Assembly (NCBI GenBank): GCA_036362985.1
Contig: JAYGXS010000003.1
Location: 74,427,373 to 74,491,372, forward strand
Source of the DNA: Ligula intestinalis
Taxonomy: Eukaryota > Platyhelminthes > Cestoda > Diphyllobothriidea > Diphyllobothriidae
Reading direction: 5' to 3'
DNA: 64,000 bases
The translations under genes and the position numbers were made by a program. Each line of letters opens with the position of its first letter. The stretch's first letter is position 1. A model generated the notes under the pieces. That model was not told the origin of the DNA. It did no database searches and saw nothing but the letters and a program-made list of their open reading frames with translations. Below are positions 34,697 to 45,625 of the stretch, piece by piece.

Positions 34697-34760
34697 CTGA
34701 CAAGGTCGATCGAGACTGGGATAGCCATTTTTGGCTATTATCCAGCCTTAGCTAGCCATA
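34697..34760 (-). repeat. SINE2 3' fragment
   Basis: GGGATAGCCATTTTTGGCTA, then CTAGCCATAC, is the tail segment shared with 57,140-57,200 (-) and 35,645-35,720 (+). Confidence 0.5.
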
Positions 34761-34868
34761 CATAACCCCACGTTTGAAAAGGTAAGTCGAGCAGTCAGCA
34801 AACATAACTTTATATAAATAGTTGATAGAAGGAATTTTTTGGGAAAAGTTAGCGAACTTTATTGTAAA

Positions 34869-34900
34869 TTTTTGACCTTGGCACACCAGGTTGTCTTCAG
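34869..34900 (-). ncRNA. Hammerhead-like core, PLE family C (copy C3)
   Basis: On the minus strand CTGAAGA, the CCTGG/CCAAGG hairpin, then CAAAA in place of GAAAA, followed by ACAATAAAG. It sits about 65 bp downstream of the endonuclease fragment on the same strand. Confidence 0.4.
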
Positions 34901-34966
34901 ACTTGTGGAAAATATGAACAGAACAGTGTGCATTCTTAAACATACCGAAAAATCGATACTGCTTTG

Positions 34967-35340
34967 TCAGCGTTGCTCAATAACAGGCTTCGTTGGTGGA
35001 CGCCTTTTCCAGGCTTCTTTGAGGTTGGTGCACATGCAATCCAATTCAACGTGCCTATCGATACATGATTCGTTAGAGTGAATGGCTTCGAAAAATTCGC
35101 CATCTTTCCTATATGGGCAGGAGACTACAATGTGGGTTTGGTCCCACGCAAAGTTGTGCTTAGGTTTAAGAGAATGCATGGCGATTTCAGTCAGGTAGTC
35201 TCACCTTTTTACCGCTAACTGATGTCCATGTAAGCGTGTGGAGGCTGACCTGCGAGTTTTTCCACAACGAATTGGATCGCGGCCGCCGCAAGGAATTTTG
35301 TAAACGACCTCTTTTCTGCCCAACTAGCCAACCTTATCCT
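34967..35340 (-). pseudogene. PLE GIY-YIG endonuclease fragment (subfamily C)
   Basis: Minus-strand reading EVVYKIPCGGRDP, CGKTRRSASTRLHGHQLAVK, then a stop, LKPKHNFAWDQTHIVV and ESCIDRHVELDCM. The order is that of a GIY-YIG endonuclease with its C-terminal blocks. It needs at least one frame change. Confidence 0.75.
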
Positions 35341-35417
35341 TAGGGTGTACAGTCTGATTTCGTAGTGTGGTTGGTATGTTAAAAATTCGCATTGCTTTGT
35401 ACACATTTCCCACAATT

Positions 35418-35448
35418 CCGAAGACGACCTGGTGTGCCAAGGCCGAAA
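35418..35448 (+). ncRNA. Hammerhead-like core, PLE family C (copy C2)
   Basis: CCGAAGACGACCTGG, loop TGTG, CCAAGGCC, GAAAA, then ACAATAAA. It points away from the endonuclease fragment, opposite to copy C3, so the fragment is flanked by inverted terminal repeats. Confidence 0.45.
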
Positions 35449-35574
35449 ATTTACAATAAATTCGTTAACGTTTTCCAAAGAATTCCTTCGATCAAATTAT
35501 ATTTCTTAGAATGCCAATCTTCAAAAATATAAATGTATACTATAGATTCCCGATCAAAAACCAGCGAAATAACG

Positions 35575-35720
35575 AGCCGGTGGCGCAGTAGTTCGAGCGT
35601 TTGATTTCTAACTCGGATGGGGCACACGTTACTAGGGCACCGCTGGGGGTTAGTTATGACCGGATGACAACGGCTAAGAAGCCAGAAATGTCCATTCTAG
35701 CCTCCTTTGTCATTGTCGGT
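35575..35720 (+). repeat. SINE2, tRNA-like head and conserved tail
   Basis: The head GAGCCGGTGGCGCAGTAGTT resembles a tRNA 5' half (box A). The tail GACAACGGCTAAGAAGCCAG, then AAATGTCCATTC, matches the minus copy at 57,140-57,290. Confidence 0.6.
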
Positions 35721-36264
35721 AATGTCCTTATGCATAAATATAGATGCACACACTAGCAGATAGGCGCTCACTGATCAGTTACAGAACTCATTAGTCTATT
35801 TTTGCCTTTTGTGCTCACACTCGCGCCGCGCCGCTACGCGGCAAATGATATCAGCGAAATGGCAATGCTGCTAAGCACAAGGGAGGCTGGCGGGTTCGCG
35901 TTTCCTCTTCGCCCCTATCGTAGTTGATATTGTGTCAGTTTGCTCACCGGCCTCTCCTTTGTCGGGCGGTGGACCAATCAGCCGTTGGTATTAGCTCGGA
36001 GCACTCTTGGCTTCGCGGGCGCATCCGTGAGATTGGGTGTCACGCCGATCACGTGACTCCCGGTCGGTGCCTTTGTGCTTCTCCGCGGTTGTCGGCTGTC
36101 AACATTCGCCCTTCCTACGGACCCTCTGAACGGACCTGCGCCTTTTACGGAGCACCTGGTAGGGGAGATGTAAATCGATAGTTCAGTTGAGCATGCCCAT
36201 TGAAGACCAACTTTCAAACATCAGTCTGACGATCTTATCATTTGCTCGGGCAAGCACTCTTGCT
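35721..36264. other. No gene seen
   Basis: Unrecognised mixed-composition DNA. Confidence 0.3.
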
Positions 36265-36810
36265 TTATCAAAGGGGCAGTTGTGGTTCTACTGTTATACC
36301 TGGCCGTATACCCAAGACAAGATTTAAGGATTGTGTGCGAATGCAATACCATGAGACCTGGTGTGCGCTGACAGTTTTCTTAGAACTGATTTCCTGTCGG
36401 TGTGTGCGCTTGTGCTCCCACTGGGTTTCAGGCCCAGCAGTTCCATCAAGAACAGTGATTAACTTTTGACGGTTGACAACGCGGCCGCGGACTGATGAGT
36501 AATCATTGCACCACGAACGATCCCCAGCGGGTAACGCATAAGGCGTTGGTCTTACGCGTATCACAGTCGTTTGGCCACCGGTTGGGTCTGTCACAGCCTG
36601 AACGGTTACCTCGCCCCTGAAGGGCGATGGTCTGCGCTAAGTGCAGGGCTGTTCCCCCACTCTTATGAGATTTAAGGATTGTGTGCAGGTGCAATGCCAC
36701 GCTTCGGCAAACCATAATACCTTAATTCTGGTGTTCGCTGACAGTTTTCTTAGATTCTCTGTCGGTGTTAGTGCTTGTGCTCCCACGGGGTCTACAGACC
36801 GTGTGCATGC
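36265..36810 (+). repeat. Duplicated ~150-bp segment
   Basis: 36,326-36,435 and 36,668-36,790 share GATTTAAGGATTGTGTGC, TGACAGTTTTCTTAGA and TGTGCTCCCAC in the same order, about 340 bp apart. Non-coding by inspection. Confidence 0.6.
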
Positions 36811-36879
36811 CTGCCCAGCTAATTTTGTCTTCCCTCTCGGACCCAGAGGAGTAAAATACCGACTGGTGGCGCTTAGCGC

Positions 36880-37290
36880 AGTTTCAGGTGCCGTGGTGGT
36901 GGCGGCGGTGACTGTCTGTGTAGTCGCAAGGGCCAGTCGGCTAATCGCTTCGTGCTTATCTTACGAGATTGACCGTTCGTGCACGTGTGTTCGCACTCCT
37001 TACCTGCCTCACGCTTTTGATTCGAAGGATGCGATGAAGTCTTCTGGCAGAGTACCTCTTCTGGTGAACTTTGTATCATAGGACAGAATAGCTGGCTGCT
37101 GTTGCGTGAGATGATAGGATCCAACAAAGGGTTGTAACGGTCGCAGAGGCATAGAACACACACTACAACTGGCTTTTCTATTGTGATCTGCTCTCTCCTG
37201 CAGAGCCCTGTGCTAGCTCCTTGCTTACAGTACACTGTCCAACCTAATCGGTCTTACCTGACTTCTGCCTTGGGGGAATATTTTTTAATC
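36880..37290 (-). repeat. Dispersed repeat G
   Basis: Inverse copy of 14,040-14,430 (CAGTACACTGTCCAACCTAA, TCGGTCTTACCTGACTTCTG). Confidence 0.55.
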
Positions 37291-37854
37291 GACGATCATT
37301 CTTTCGACACTGCACCCTGAAGATGGAAACGGACATATTTTTCGGAACGTTATTCAACATATGGGTCGGTCCATGAACGCATCTCTTCTCATTTGTCTTC
37401 CTCTGGGAATGATGACCACGTTAATCTTTCTGGAGCTGGCGTTTTTTCGCATATCATTTTGCATCTCTTTATAGAATCTGATTGGTAACTTGAAACTAAA
37501 TACCTTCAGCCTCTGTGGAACAACTACACACAGGAGTGTGATGTTGGTATGTGTTGTCGGTAAAATAATAACACAGGAGTGTGTTTTGTTTATAGTCAGC
37601 ATTTTAAGTATATTTCAAGCCTAATATCCCCGGCTGACTGCCGACGTTTCAGTTTTTATATTGGGGACTATAAGGGTCTTCGTCCATCAGCAAGTTCGCC
37701 AGCCACACGCTCCCAGCTCCAGTTGGTGACTTCACATTGGATTTTTTTGTAGAGGGGGGGAAATGAGGGGGAGGGAGGGAAAATAGGCGCAGTAGATAAC
37801 GAAACCAGTTTATCATGATGAGTGATATTAAAACGACCCGTTCTCGCGGCAATT
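37291..37854. other. No gene seen; possible further PLE-type terminal motif
   Basis: On the minus strand 37,690-37,646 reads CTGATGGACGAAGACC, about 25 nt more, then GAAACGTCGGC. The spacing (45 nt) is longer than in the other hammerhead-like cores and no clean stem was found, so I do not call it a ribozyme. Confidence 0.25.
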
Positions 37855-37954
37855 AATGAGTCGAACGCGAAGTGGCAAGCAATCACCGCAACAAGTAAGA
37901 CCCAAGAGGTGGCTAAAGGAATTGACAAGTATAGTACGCACGCGGATGACCGCT

Positions 37955-38160
37955 GTGAACTATAAATATCGTGCAACCTGTGCATGTCTCACCCCTGTCT
38001 GCGCATGTCTCAAATTACTCTACGATTACCTATCATTAAGGGTTCTCGACTGAATCCAAAACGTCAGGAAAATAAAGCTCCTATTCCAGTGGTCACGTCG
38101 TCTTCTTCTTCTTCTTCTGAACTGCTTCCTGAAACTTGCATATTTACGTCCATTGGCATA
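37955..38160 (+). repeat. Degenerate PLE family A terminal repeat
   Basis: It contains CTATAAATATCG, a decayed core (GACTGAATCCAAAACGTCAG), AAATAAAGC, and the family's CTTC-rich stretch and GCTTCCTGAAACTTGC segment. Confidence 0.55.
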
Positions 38161-38688
38161 CGTCGCGCGTTTTACCCGATAGCCTAAGACGTTACGTCAA
38201 AAGCTTCTTTTATCCACGCGGACTAGGCTTTGAGGTCATTTTACTTACAACTAATCGTAAACTTTGCGTATAGATCAAAGCTTCATGATACGCGGACTGT
38301 TGTTGCGTAAGTGACGAACTGACGTAAACAAAAACGGCGTATTTGCGTACTTTTCGATGATGAGGTGCATTTACTCTAAATGAGAAAGGTGTGCGAAAGC
38401 ATTAATCACTAGGGTAATATTTCACTTCGCGCATATATGGTGTATGTGTGAGCGAGAAAAGTGTTGTGGGGTTTACTTGGCATTTCGCACACAATTGGTT
38501 TATCCGTTTGAAAAACATTTTCACGTTTGTCGTATTGTTCACTTTTATTTCACGTTCTTCCGTCAGACGGCAACCATGTTGATGTTTATTTTTAACCGAA
38601 TTTACACAAACTTCAGGGAGTTAGGTTGGTAATTGTCGCTGGGTGACGCACAAAACACCTTCCCTCTAAACCAATTAACTGGTAAATG
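38161..38688. other. No feature seen
   Basis: AT-rich spacer. Confidence 0.3.
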
Positions 38689-38960
38689 AGAAGTAGAAGA
38701 CGACTCAATCGCTGAAACAATATGTTTATTCGTCTGAAGTTTCTAAATCCATCGCGGATTCATCATCAGAGATATACTCACAGAACAGTAGCAGAAACAT
38801 TTTGCGTTTGCACAGGGTTCTGCCTCAAAATTTAAACGTACAGAAAAAATCGATAAATGGCTTTCATTGTATCAACAATGACCATCTAACCTTGTGGTCT
38901 TGCCATCTTCTACTTCTTAATTACTTCCTGGGACTCGCATGTTCGCTTGTATTAGTACCT
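38689..38960. repeat. PLE family A terminal repeat pieces in opposed orientation
   Basis: 38,690-38,810 is a minus-strand copy with the core at 38,739-38,769. 38,900-38,960 (TACTTCCTGGGACTCGCATG) is the distal part in plus orientation. Confidence 0.55.
38739..38769 (-). ncRNA. Hammerhead-like core, PLE family A (copy A3), best-paired stem II
   Basis: On the minus strand CTGATGA, stem TGAATCC, loop GCGAT, stem GGATTTA, then GAAAC. All seven stem positions pair (one G-T). CGAATAAAC follows. Confidence 0.55.
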
Positions 38961-39059
38961 GGTAAGTGTCCACAGCAGAAGTATATTGTAACCGTCCGTA
39001 GTCTGCTTCAGGCAGCAGCAAGACCATTGATCGAACGCGCGCTCATGCTTTCAGAAAAC

Positions 39060-39180
39060 ATATAGGAGTCAAGGCTAAGACAGTTAAACCTATCAGCTAC
39101 GAGTTTCTAGGCCCGGTTCCTTAGGAGCTGGGAGAAGACGGTGAGAAGGCAGAGTAGAAAGAAAAATTTATTGTGCACAC
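39060..39180 (-). repeat. Dispersed repeat X
   Basis: Inverse copy, with AGGCCCGGTTCCTTAGGAGC as in 43,205-43,310. Confidence 0.55.
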
Positions 39181-39238
39181 AACAGCTAGGAGAAAGAAGA
39201 AAACTCGATCACTGGGACAGTACGTTTATTCACCCGCC

Positions 39239-39269
39239 GTTTCGACATCCATCTCGGATTCATCATCAG
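39239..39269 (-). ncRNA. Hammerhead-like core, PLE family A (copy A4)
   Basis: On the minus strand CTGATGA, TGAATCC, GAGA, TGGATGTC, GAAAC, then TGAATAAAC. It lies about 105 bp downstream of the reading-frame end at 39,374; a TATAAATA (39,331-39,338, minus) precedes it. Confidence 0.5.
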
Positions 39270-39373
39270 AGACACGAGTAGGAAACAGTCACAGAAACGG
39301 GTAATGTATGCACAGACGTTTGCAGTATTTATAGGATACAGTCATTACTGCAAACATACAGCGACAATTAACG

Positions 39374-39650
39374 TTAATTGCCTTCTTGCGCGTGGATAGT
39401 TTGTTGTACGGCACGCGGGCTCTGATCTGTTGAACTTTTATCACGGGCGGTGGGCTCAGGCGTAATGATTGCTCGGCCATCTGCCTCTCCGGTGTTGGCG
39501 TGATATGAGGCGGTGGCCTGCCTGTTCCCCAAGTGACGACTCGCTCTGGTCAAGTTGAGCCTCAGGATTGAATATGGATTGGGCAAATCGTTGCATTTGT
39601 TTATGGAATGGGGGCAAGTAAACAATGACTCAAGTAGTTCTCGTCTCACC
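39374..39650 (-). pseudogene. PLE family A endonuclease C-terminus
   Basis: The minus frame reads RRELLESLFTCPHSINKCND, then the C-terminal extension ending AQEGN and a stop, matching the end of the 28.7-30.8 kb element but without the TAA found there at 28,931. Upstream of about 39,650 the frame runs into an unrelated GC-rich repeat, so the 205-codon open frame here is a chimera. Confidence 0.75.
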
Positions 39651-39654
39651 GGAT

Positions 39655-39965
39655 TGTCACCGGATTGTCGCTGATTGGTCCCAAGCGCTTCGGGACGCTG
39701 ATAGGTCAACCAATTTGGGGCGCGTCTATGCGCCCCGCTCATGCGAGGGCAAAGGTCGCGCGTCGGTGCGGACATGCACCATCGCGCTGGGAAAGGCGCG
39801 ACTGGGCAACCAAGATTGTCCCTGCCAGAGCCCGTCATTGGCGCCTCGAGTTTGAAGGAGAAGGACTGTAAAACCGCTTCAAACACGTGTTCGCGGGGGG
39901 TGTTTAGATGGATTCTATTATACTGAACTTGAATCTGCCAGTTAAGCGTCTGCCGGACACGGCTG
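39655..39965 (+). repeat. GC-rich dispersed repeat
   Basis: It matches 43,440-43,640 (CGGGACGCTGATAGGTC, GAGGGCAAAGGTCGCGCGTC, GCGCTGGGAAAGGCGCGACT). Function unknown; possibly part of an LTR. Confidence 0.55.
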
Positions 39966-40342
39966 ATGGTAATGCTGTAGATACTCACCATCAGTTAATC
40001 CCCCAACTACCGTTTATCTCAACAGAATCTTCAATTACTTTGCACGCGTAGGCGACTGCAACACCACCAAAACTTTGTGACCTAGGGTTACAATAGCTGC
40101 TTAACCGCATTATCTGCAGTGGCTTTGCGCTAGGTCGTACGATCTGAACCTTCAATGCTGACCCTAAATAAGAACAGAAGAAGGGAAATGCTATGATTGG
40201 GTAAGAGAGACGTAAGGCCAGTATGCTGGTCAAACAAATGCTCCGGCTTTTCATGCATAGGTCCGGGCAGGCGGTAGTTGAAGGTGTTCACGCACAGTTG
40301 CGGAGTTGTAGATGTAGCAAAATAGTGGGCAACATAACTTTC

Positions 40343-40851
40343 AGTAGTGCACCTCATATATTCTAGTCCCAGCATTCTGTCATACGGAAACGGTGGTTAT
40401 AGGGGTTTTATGGGCGGGGGATTAGGATAGGCAGTTGGGTATAATGTAGCAACTGCTATAAGCATTTTCATTATAGTGTACTTAGAAATGTTGTTGATTT
40501 TTATCTGTAGATTTTGCTAATCTTTATTATCGTTTAACGTATTGCGGGAAAACTCGATTATCAAAATTCAGGTTTCTCCAAATTCCTAAAAAATTGAACT
40601 GGTAATTAGGAGTTCGTCTTCTTCAACTTATCAAAGGTCCAACTTACCGTTCTGGAGTTAGATTAGCATAGTCCTTGGCGCGAAGCACCGCGCACACCTT
40701 CAATTTACATGCGGAACAACCTACTCCCAGCGGCCGCGGGAAGCAACTTCAACTACATTTTTTCACTTTACCCTTTCTTCTCCAAAAACTCTTTAACCAC
40801 CGTTTTCATAGGAAAAAATGCAGGGACTAGGGACATATGAGGTGCACTACT
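40343..40851 (+). mobile_element. Fold-back element F, copy 1
   Basis: The ends AGTAGTGCACCTCATAT and ATATGAGGTGCACTACT are perfect inverses. The inverted similarity continues about 90 bp inwards (AACGGTGGTTATAG / CTTTAACCACCGTTT). No transposase is present. The copy at 44,623-45,181 matches along its whole length in the same orientation. Confidence 0.75.
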
Positions 40852-41577
40852 TAAACTATATTTGCGAAAAAGTGTTTACAGTTCTATTGAGTGGAGTTGA
40901 GGTTGATAAAATTAATCCTAGTCATTACAATCTTCAGGCCCGGTATGAAGAGTTTATTCTAAACAGAAAGAGTGGGGAATAGGCAGGAAAACGTGGAAAA
41001 AGCAGGTCCATCCGCTAGGGCGCCTTGGTCCGAAGTGCCGGCCTGACGACAGTCACCGCATTGAGGTCCTTGTGAGTTGGTTTTGAGAGTCAATGACCAG
41101 ACGGATTAAGGCCGACCTACTAACTGAGGCTAGCCTACTAATGCGGGCATCTCATTGGACGGATTGAGGTCAGCCTATTAAATGCCGTCCAATATGTAGG
41201 TCGAGGGTTGCCATCAGGAGACATCATGTGGGGCGTGGCGCGGGGGAAGGTAAATGATGCTAGTGTGCCACGCCAGTTTATTCTTTGGGGAAGGAACCAC
41301 ATAATTAATACTTTTCGAGAGCCACCTAATAGGTATTTATGATATGTCCTTCCTCTTTTGTCTATAACCACTAGGCAGAAAATTGTAAACGTGGATTTTC
41401 GGCAAGTTTTGATCGCTTGCGCATACGCCTTCAATAGCTTATTTGACGAAAAACGGTGATTTTAGAAGTTAGTGCACGGCTGACAGGGAAGCTTGTAATG
41501 AGTGAACACTGAAGAACAGAATAAGTATTAGTTGGTATTAGTACTATTAATTTCAATAGTATTTTTAATTATTAGTG
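40852..41577. other. No gene seen; repeat R segment
   Basis: 41,085-41,180 (CCAGACGGATTAAGGCCGAC, TACTAACTGAGGCTAGCCTA) matches part of the inverted arms at 27.6 and 32.5 kb. Confidence 0.4.
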
Positions 41578-41750
41578 GGCTGGCAACCCGACCCAAGTAT
41601 GATTTAACTCATGGTTGCCGCTGGGCCTCGTAGCTTAGATGACTAGAGCGTTGGCCATGCTAAAGTCTCTTCCCTTTTTGTCTGGGGTAGGAACCACGAG
41701 GTCGCCGAGGTTTTAGCAGCTGGTTCAATTAGAGATTAGGAAGTATCCTC
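41578..41750 (+). repeat. tRNA-derived SINE1
   Basis: GGGCCTCGTAGCTTAGATGA (box A), then GGTAGGAACCACGAGGTCGC (degraded box B), then AGCAGCTGGTTCAATTAG tail. Confidence 0.7.
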
Positions 41751-41754
41751 GGTT

Positions 41755-42246
41755 GAACAATATTTTGGAATTCTCCACGTCTATCTCCGGTGAACTTATG
41801 TGTGACCTACATGCGATTGTTGTGCTCCACCAACAGTGCTGCTTGCACCCTTGTTCAATCCCTTTCCCCGGCAATGCCGTTCACCCCCTTGGTCGATAGC
41901 CGCTGCCTTGACAGGCAGCAGTTTCGACTGGCTGAGCTGAAGACCCTTGACCGGCCTTGTGGCGGATAGCTAAGAGTGCTGTCCCTCAGCCTTGTTGAAA
42001 GACCCTGCGACTTTGCACAGGTAACTGTTTGTGATTCGCTGACATGAACACCTTCGACCCATTTCCACTCGAGCATACACGCGTCAAAAACAGTTAGGGC
42101 TGCCAAAGGACTGCCTGAACACACCACCAGTTCCCCACCTCCGGCTGATACGGCATGGGCCACTGTACAAAATACCTTCTCGGGCAATGCAATTACCGAA
42201 TCGGACATCACACGAACAGGCTCTTCAGTCACATAAAGGCAGCTGC

Positions 42247-42321
<75 letters not shown>

Positions 42322-42440
42322 TCAATCACACACGCTCGCCCAGGCCAGCCTCTGTCCTGCACACGTGTGACGTTATTGAACATGTGTTGTTTCTTTGTCT
42401 AGAATCGGGCGATATTTGGCCGACTGCTATTGACTACGGG
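41755..42440 (-). repeat. Repeat L, copy 2
   Basis: It has the LINE-derived tail at 41,760-41,830 and the L body to 42,440, without LINE coding sequence. A long CT tract has expanded within the body. Confidence 0.6.
42249..42318 (+). repeat. (CT)35 microsatellite
   Basis: A perfect 70-bp dinucleotide tract inside repeat L. The other two copies of L have only short CT-rich stretches at this place. Confidence 0.95.
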
Positions 42441-43204
42441 TATTTACTGCTGAGGTACGACGCGGTACGCGGTACGACAGGATACTGACTCAGGGGATAC
42501 GAGATAGGCGAACAGTAAGTATCCTTTACGTATTCTTCTACCAGCTTGGATTATGTAAATCTACCTTAACTGCGACAGACTGCTGTTAACGTTCCCAGTA
42601 AGAACGTTTCACACTCAGTACGATTTAGGTGCAAAATGAACTGATGAGATGTCGTCGTTGCTAAATGCTAGAACAACTTCTTCCTTGTTGTTTCTGTGTG
42701 GCGGGGTATATTACTCGACGCCGACACGGATTAAGTCATGCATACGGATGATATCTTTAACTACTTCCGCACCCAGACTCCGGGCCTGCCCAAGAAACAC
42801 TTTTTGACAAACACTTTGAAACCAGGCGTATTTCATTATAGCTGTGCCATTGTTGGATTACCGAGTGATTTTTGAGTTTACACCGCGATTAATGTAAAAT
42901 AACCAAGGAGTTTCCTTTTCAACCCTGCCTGGTTCCGTAAAGTCGATTTGTGAGTTATTTATACTATTGGAAGACCATGTGTTTTTCCTGAGACGTACGT
43001 ATGTCTTACACTCCACTGGATGTCAGCTTACGTGTTGATGCCACTCTTTATTCAGCATGCAGTGGCGAGATTTAAATTTGAATCCAGTTGCCTCATAAAC
43101 CAACTCCCCACGTAATGCTACGCACTGTAGATCCTTGAATATAATGATCTACTTCCGGTTGGAAATAAATTTCTGACAGCTACAATTTGAAAACTAGAGC
43201 ATCT
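42441..43204. other. No feature seen
   Basis: Unrecognised spacer. Confidence 0.3.
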
Positions 43205-43690
43205 ATAAGAGTTAAGGCTACGACGGTTAACCCTAAAAGCTTAAATCTTCCAGGCCCGGTTCCTTAGGAGATGACAGAAGTCTTGGGGAGGCTAGAGTAG
43301 CAGGAACAATATATTGTGTACAGAAGTGTTAGAAGGAAGTCGCCACTTGGTCCGGTCGTGAGGGCCCGTGAGCGGGCGTCCTCGCTCAGAGCGGATTCCC
43401 AAGTGTCCGTCGGTGCATGAATTGACTAGAGGATTGGAGAGCACTACGCCAGAGCTGATTGGCCACGAACATTTCGGGACGCTGATAGGTCGACCAGGTT
43501 GGTGCACCTCTATGCACCGCGGTCGTGTGAGGGCAAAGGTCGCGCGTCGCTACGGACATGCGTCATTGCGCTGGGAAAGGCGCGACTGGGCGACCAAGTT
43601 TTACCCTGGGAGAACACGTCAGTGGCGTCTCGAGTTTGAATGAGGTGGGCTGTAGAAGCACAGCAAACCTACCAGAAAGTACGCAAAGGA
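43205..43690 (-). repeat. Repeat X joined to the GC-rich repeat
   Basis: 43,205-43,310 is repeat X (inverse) and 43,440-43,640 the GC-rich unit also found at 39.7 kb. The same two units lie in the same order at 39.06-39.96 kb, there separated by a PLE fragment, so they may be parts of one larger element. Confidence 0.5.
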
Positions 43691-44622
43691 ATTCCAGGGG
43701 ACGGAGGGGTGGGCACAGCGGCAAAATATCGGGAAACACGCATGTCTAGGCTTTTAGCTAGTACCTGTACTGTCAATATGGTAAATAATTGCGTAAGAGC
43801 GTGACTACGAGACTGTACTTTAAAGGGCCGCTTTTCCACATTTGAAGTTAGGAATTTCGGCGAAGCTGACCAACAAAGGCCATTCTATTACCCCTCTTTT
43901 TGCGCGCACATCTTCCTCGATTGCGTGTCGTTAGGAGACCACTTTCGAGGACTTTGGGCGAAATTCAAACTACGTATTAAATACCAGATATATAAACGTC
44001 ATTCTCACCTTAAGCTTCTGCTTTCCTGCGTCGATGTGAGCACTGCTTGCCAGGTACCCATGCTTAAATTAGTCATACGCTCAGTATGCCTCGACGAGGC
44101 TAACTTAGCCGTAGTGCTGATGTTATTTTCCTGGTTAATGGACTAAATAAGCTGCCTATTAGTAAGATACTGTAGACTTGTCTGAGGAAGCTGACCGGTG
44201 AACCACATCTTTGAAACGGATATGTTAAGTGTCAGTCTGCTGTAAGTGGACGCAGCAGCTCGAGCAGAAGGTGTGACTAGAGAGCCACAAACATCGGACC
44301 AAGTTATAAGTATTGCCATGATGCGAAAGGAGTTATAAACAGGATCTGACAGTTTGACCGCCGATGCCAGCGCACGAATGGTGATTTGTACGAAATTAAT
44401 TTATGGGAACAGTGGACGTGCGCAACACCCACCGCGTTTTCACTTCCTTCACCCCAACTGAGCCTGCTGTCGAGGTGATCGAAGATGTGATTGGGTGCGG
44501 GTGGTTTAAGCAGTGTAAGCCTGCCATCGCACTCACTTGACTGCACACAAAGAACCAAGAGGCTACAAAAGTCGGCGTGGGGACGACTCGGATCCCATCT
44601 CAGTGGAAGTGTCAATATAGTA
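43691..44622. other. No feature seen
   Basis: Open frames up to 103 codons lack family signatures. Confidence 0.3.
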
Positions 44623-45181
44623 GTTTAAGTAGTGCACCATATATACCCCTATTCCCATAATTTTATCCTTTAGAAACGGTGGTTACAGAGGTTTTATGGA
44701 CGGGGAATTAGGATAGGCAGTGGACTGTACTTTAAAAGCTGCTATATGCATATTCATTTTATTGTATTCAGAAATATTGTTGATTTATATCTGCAGATTT
44801 TCATACTGTGTACTATTGTTTAACGTATTGCGAAAAATTCCGATTATCAAAATGCAGATTTTTTTGGAACTCCTGAAAAAGTAGAAATGGCGGTAAGGAA
44901 ATCGTCTTCTTCAACTTACCTGATGTCCGACTTACCGCTCTGCAGTTAGATTAGTATAGTTCGTGACGCAAAGCACCACGCACACCTTCAACCTACACGC
45001 GGAATAACTAGCTCCCAGGAGCCGCGGAAAACAACTTCAACTAAACTTTTAAACTTTAAACTTACTTCTAAAAATTCCCTTCGTTTCGTTTCCAATTTCG
45101 ACCCCCAATGAAACCCCAGAAAACCCTGTTTCCATAGGAGAAAATGCTGGGACTAGGGGCATATGAGTGCACTGCTTAAAC
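44623..45181 (+). mobile_element. Fold-back element F, copy 2
   Basis: Ends GTTTAAGTAGTGCAC and GTGCACTGCTTAAAC are inverses with one mismatch. The centre matches copy 1, including GTTTAACGTATTGCG and GCGCACACCTTCAA-like blocks. Confidence 0.75.
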
Positions 45182-45364
45182 TACCCTTGTGAGTTTGCAA
45201 AGTGAAATGTTTTTAACTGAATCTGCTTTTCTAGTCCCGAAAGCGGGGCAATTCCCTGTATGGGCAGTTACCCGATTTTCATGAAGGTGCAACGAAATTT
45301 TCCAGTCTTCGAATATATGTAATTTAAATTTTAGCTGGCTTATATCAATGTTCGGTTATAGTAA

Positions 45365-45625
45365 AATGTGCATAAACAAGCCCTTTTCCTCCGCAGCTTT
45401 TAACAGCCCATAACCTTTCTTGTATATTAAGAAACGTTGAGCTTGACCCAATTTGGTCCACTTTCCCTTCTATATACTGACCTGAACTAAACTCTTTTCG
45501 AGTAAACAGAATTTGCGTCTCAATTCATTTCAGTGACCAATAAGCAACCTCAAATTTGTTTTAAAACGTTTTCTCAAATTTCCAGCTTCACAGTTAATGG
45601 ATTAAGTGACCTATCATAAATAAAG
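45365..45625 (+). repeat. Repeat T, third unit
   Basis: It matches the tandem units at 21.2-21.8 kb (CATAAACAAG, TCCGCAGC, AAACAGNATTTNGCG). Confidence 0.55.

Noticed and set aside
36641..37081. 146-codon plus-strand frame with a hydrophobic middle
   Set aside because: It spans the junction of a duplicated segment and repeat G, both non-coding elsewhere.
41855..42325. 156-codon minus frame with long Arg-Glu repeat
   Set aside because: It comes from the (CT)35 tract; the plus-strand Leu-Ser frames there have the same origin.
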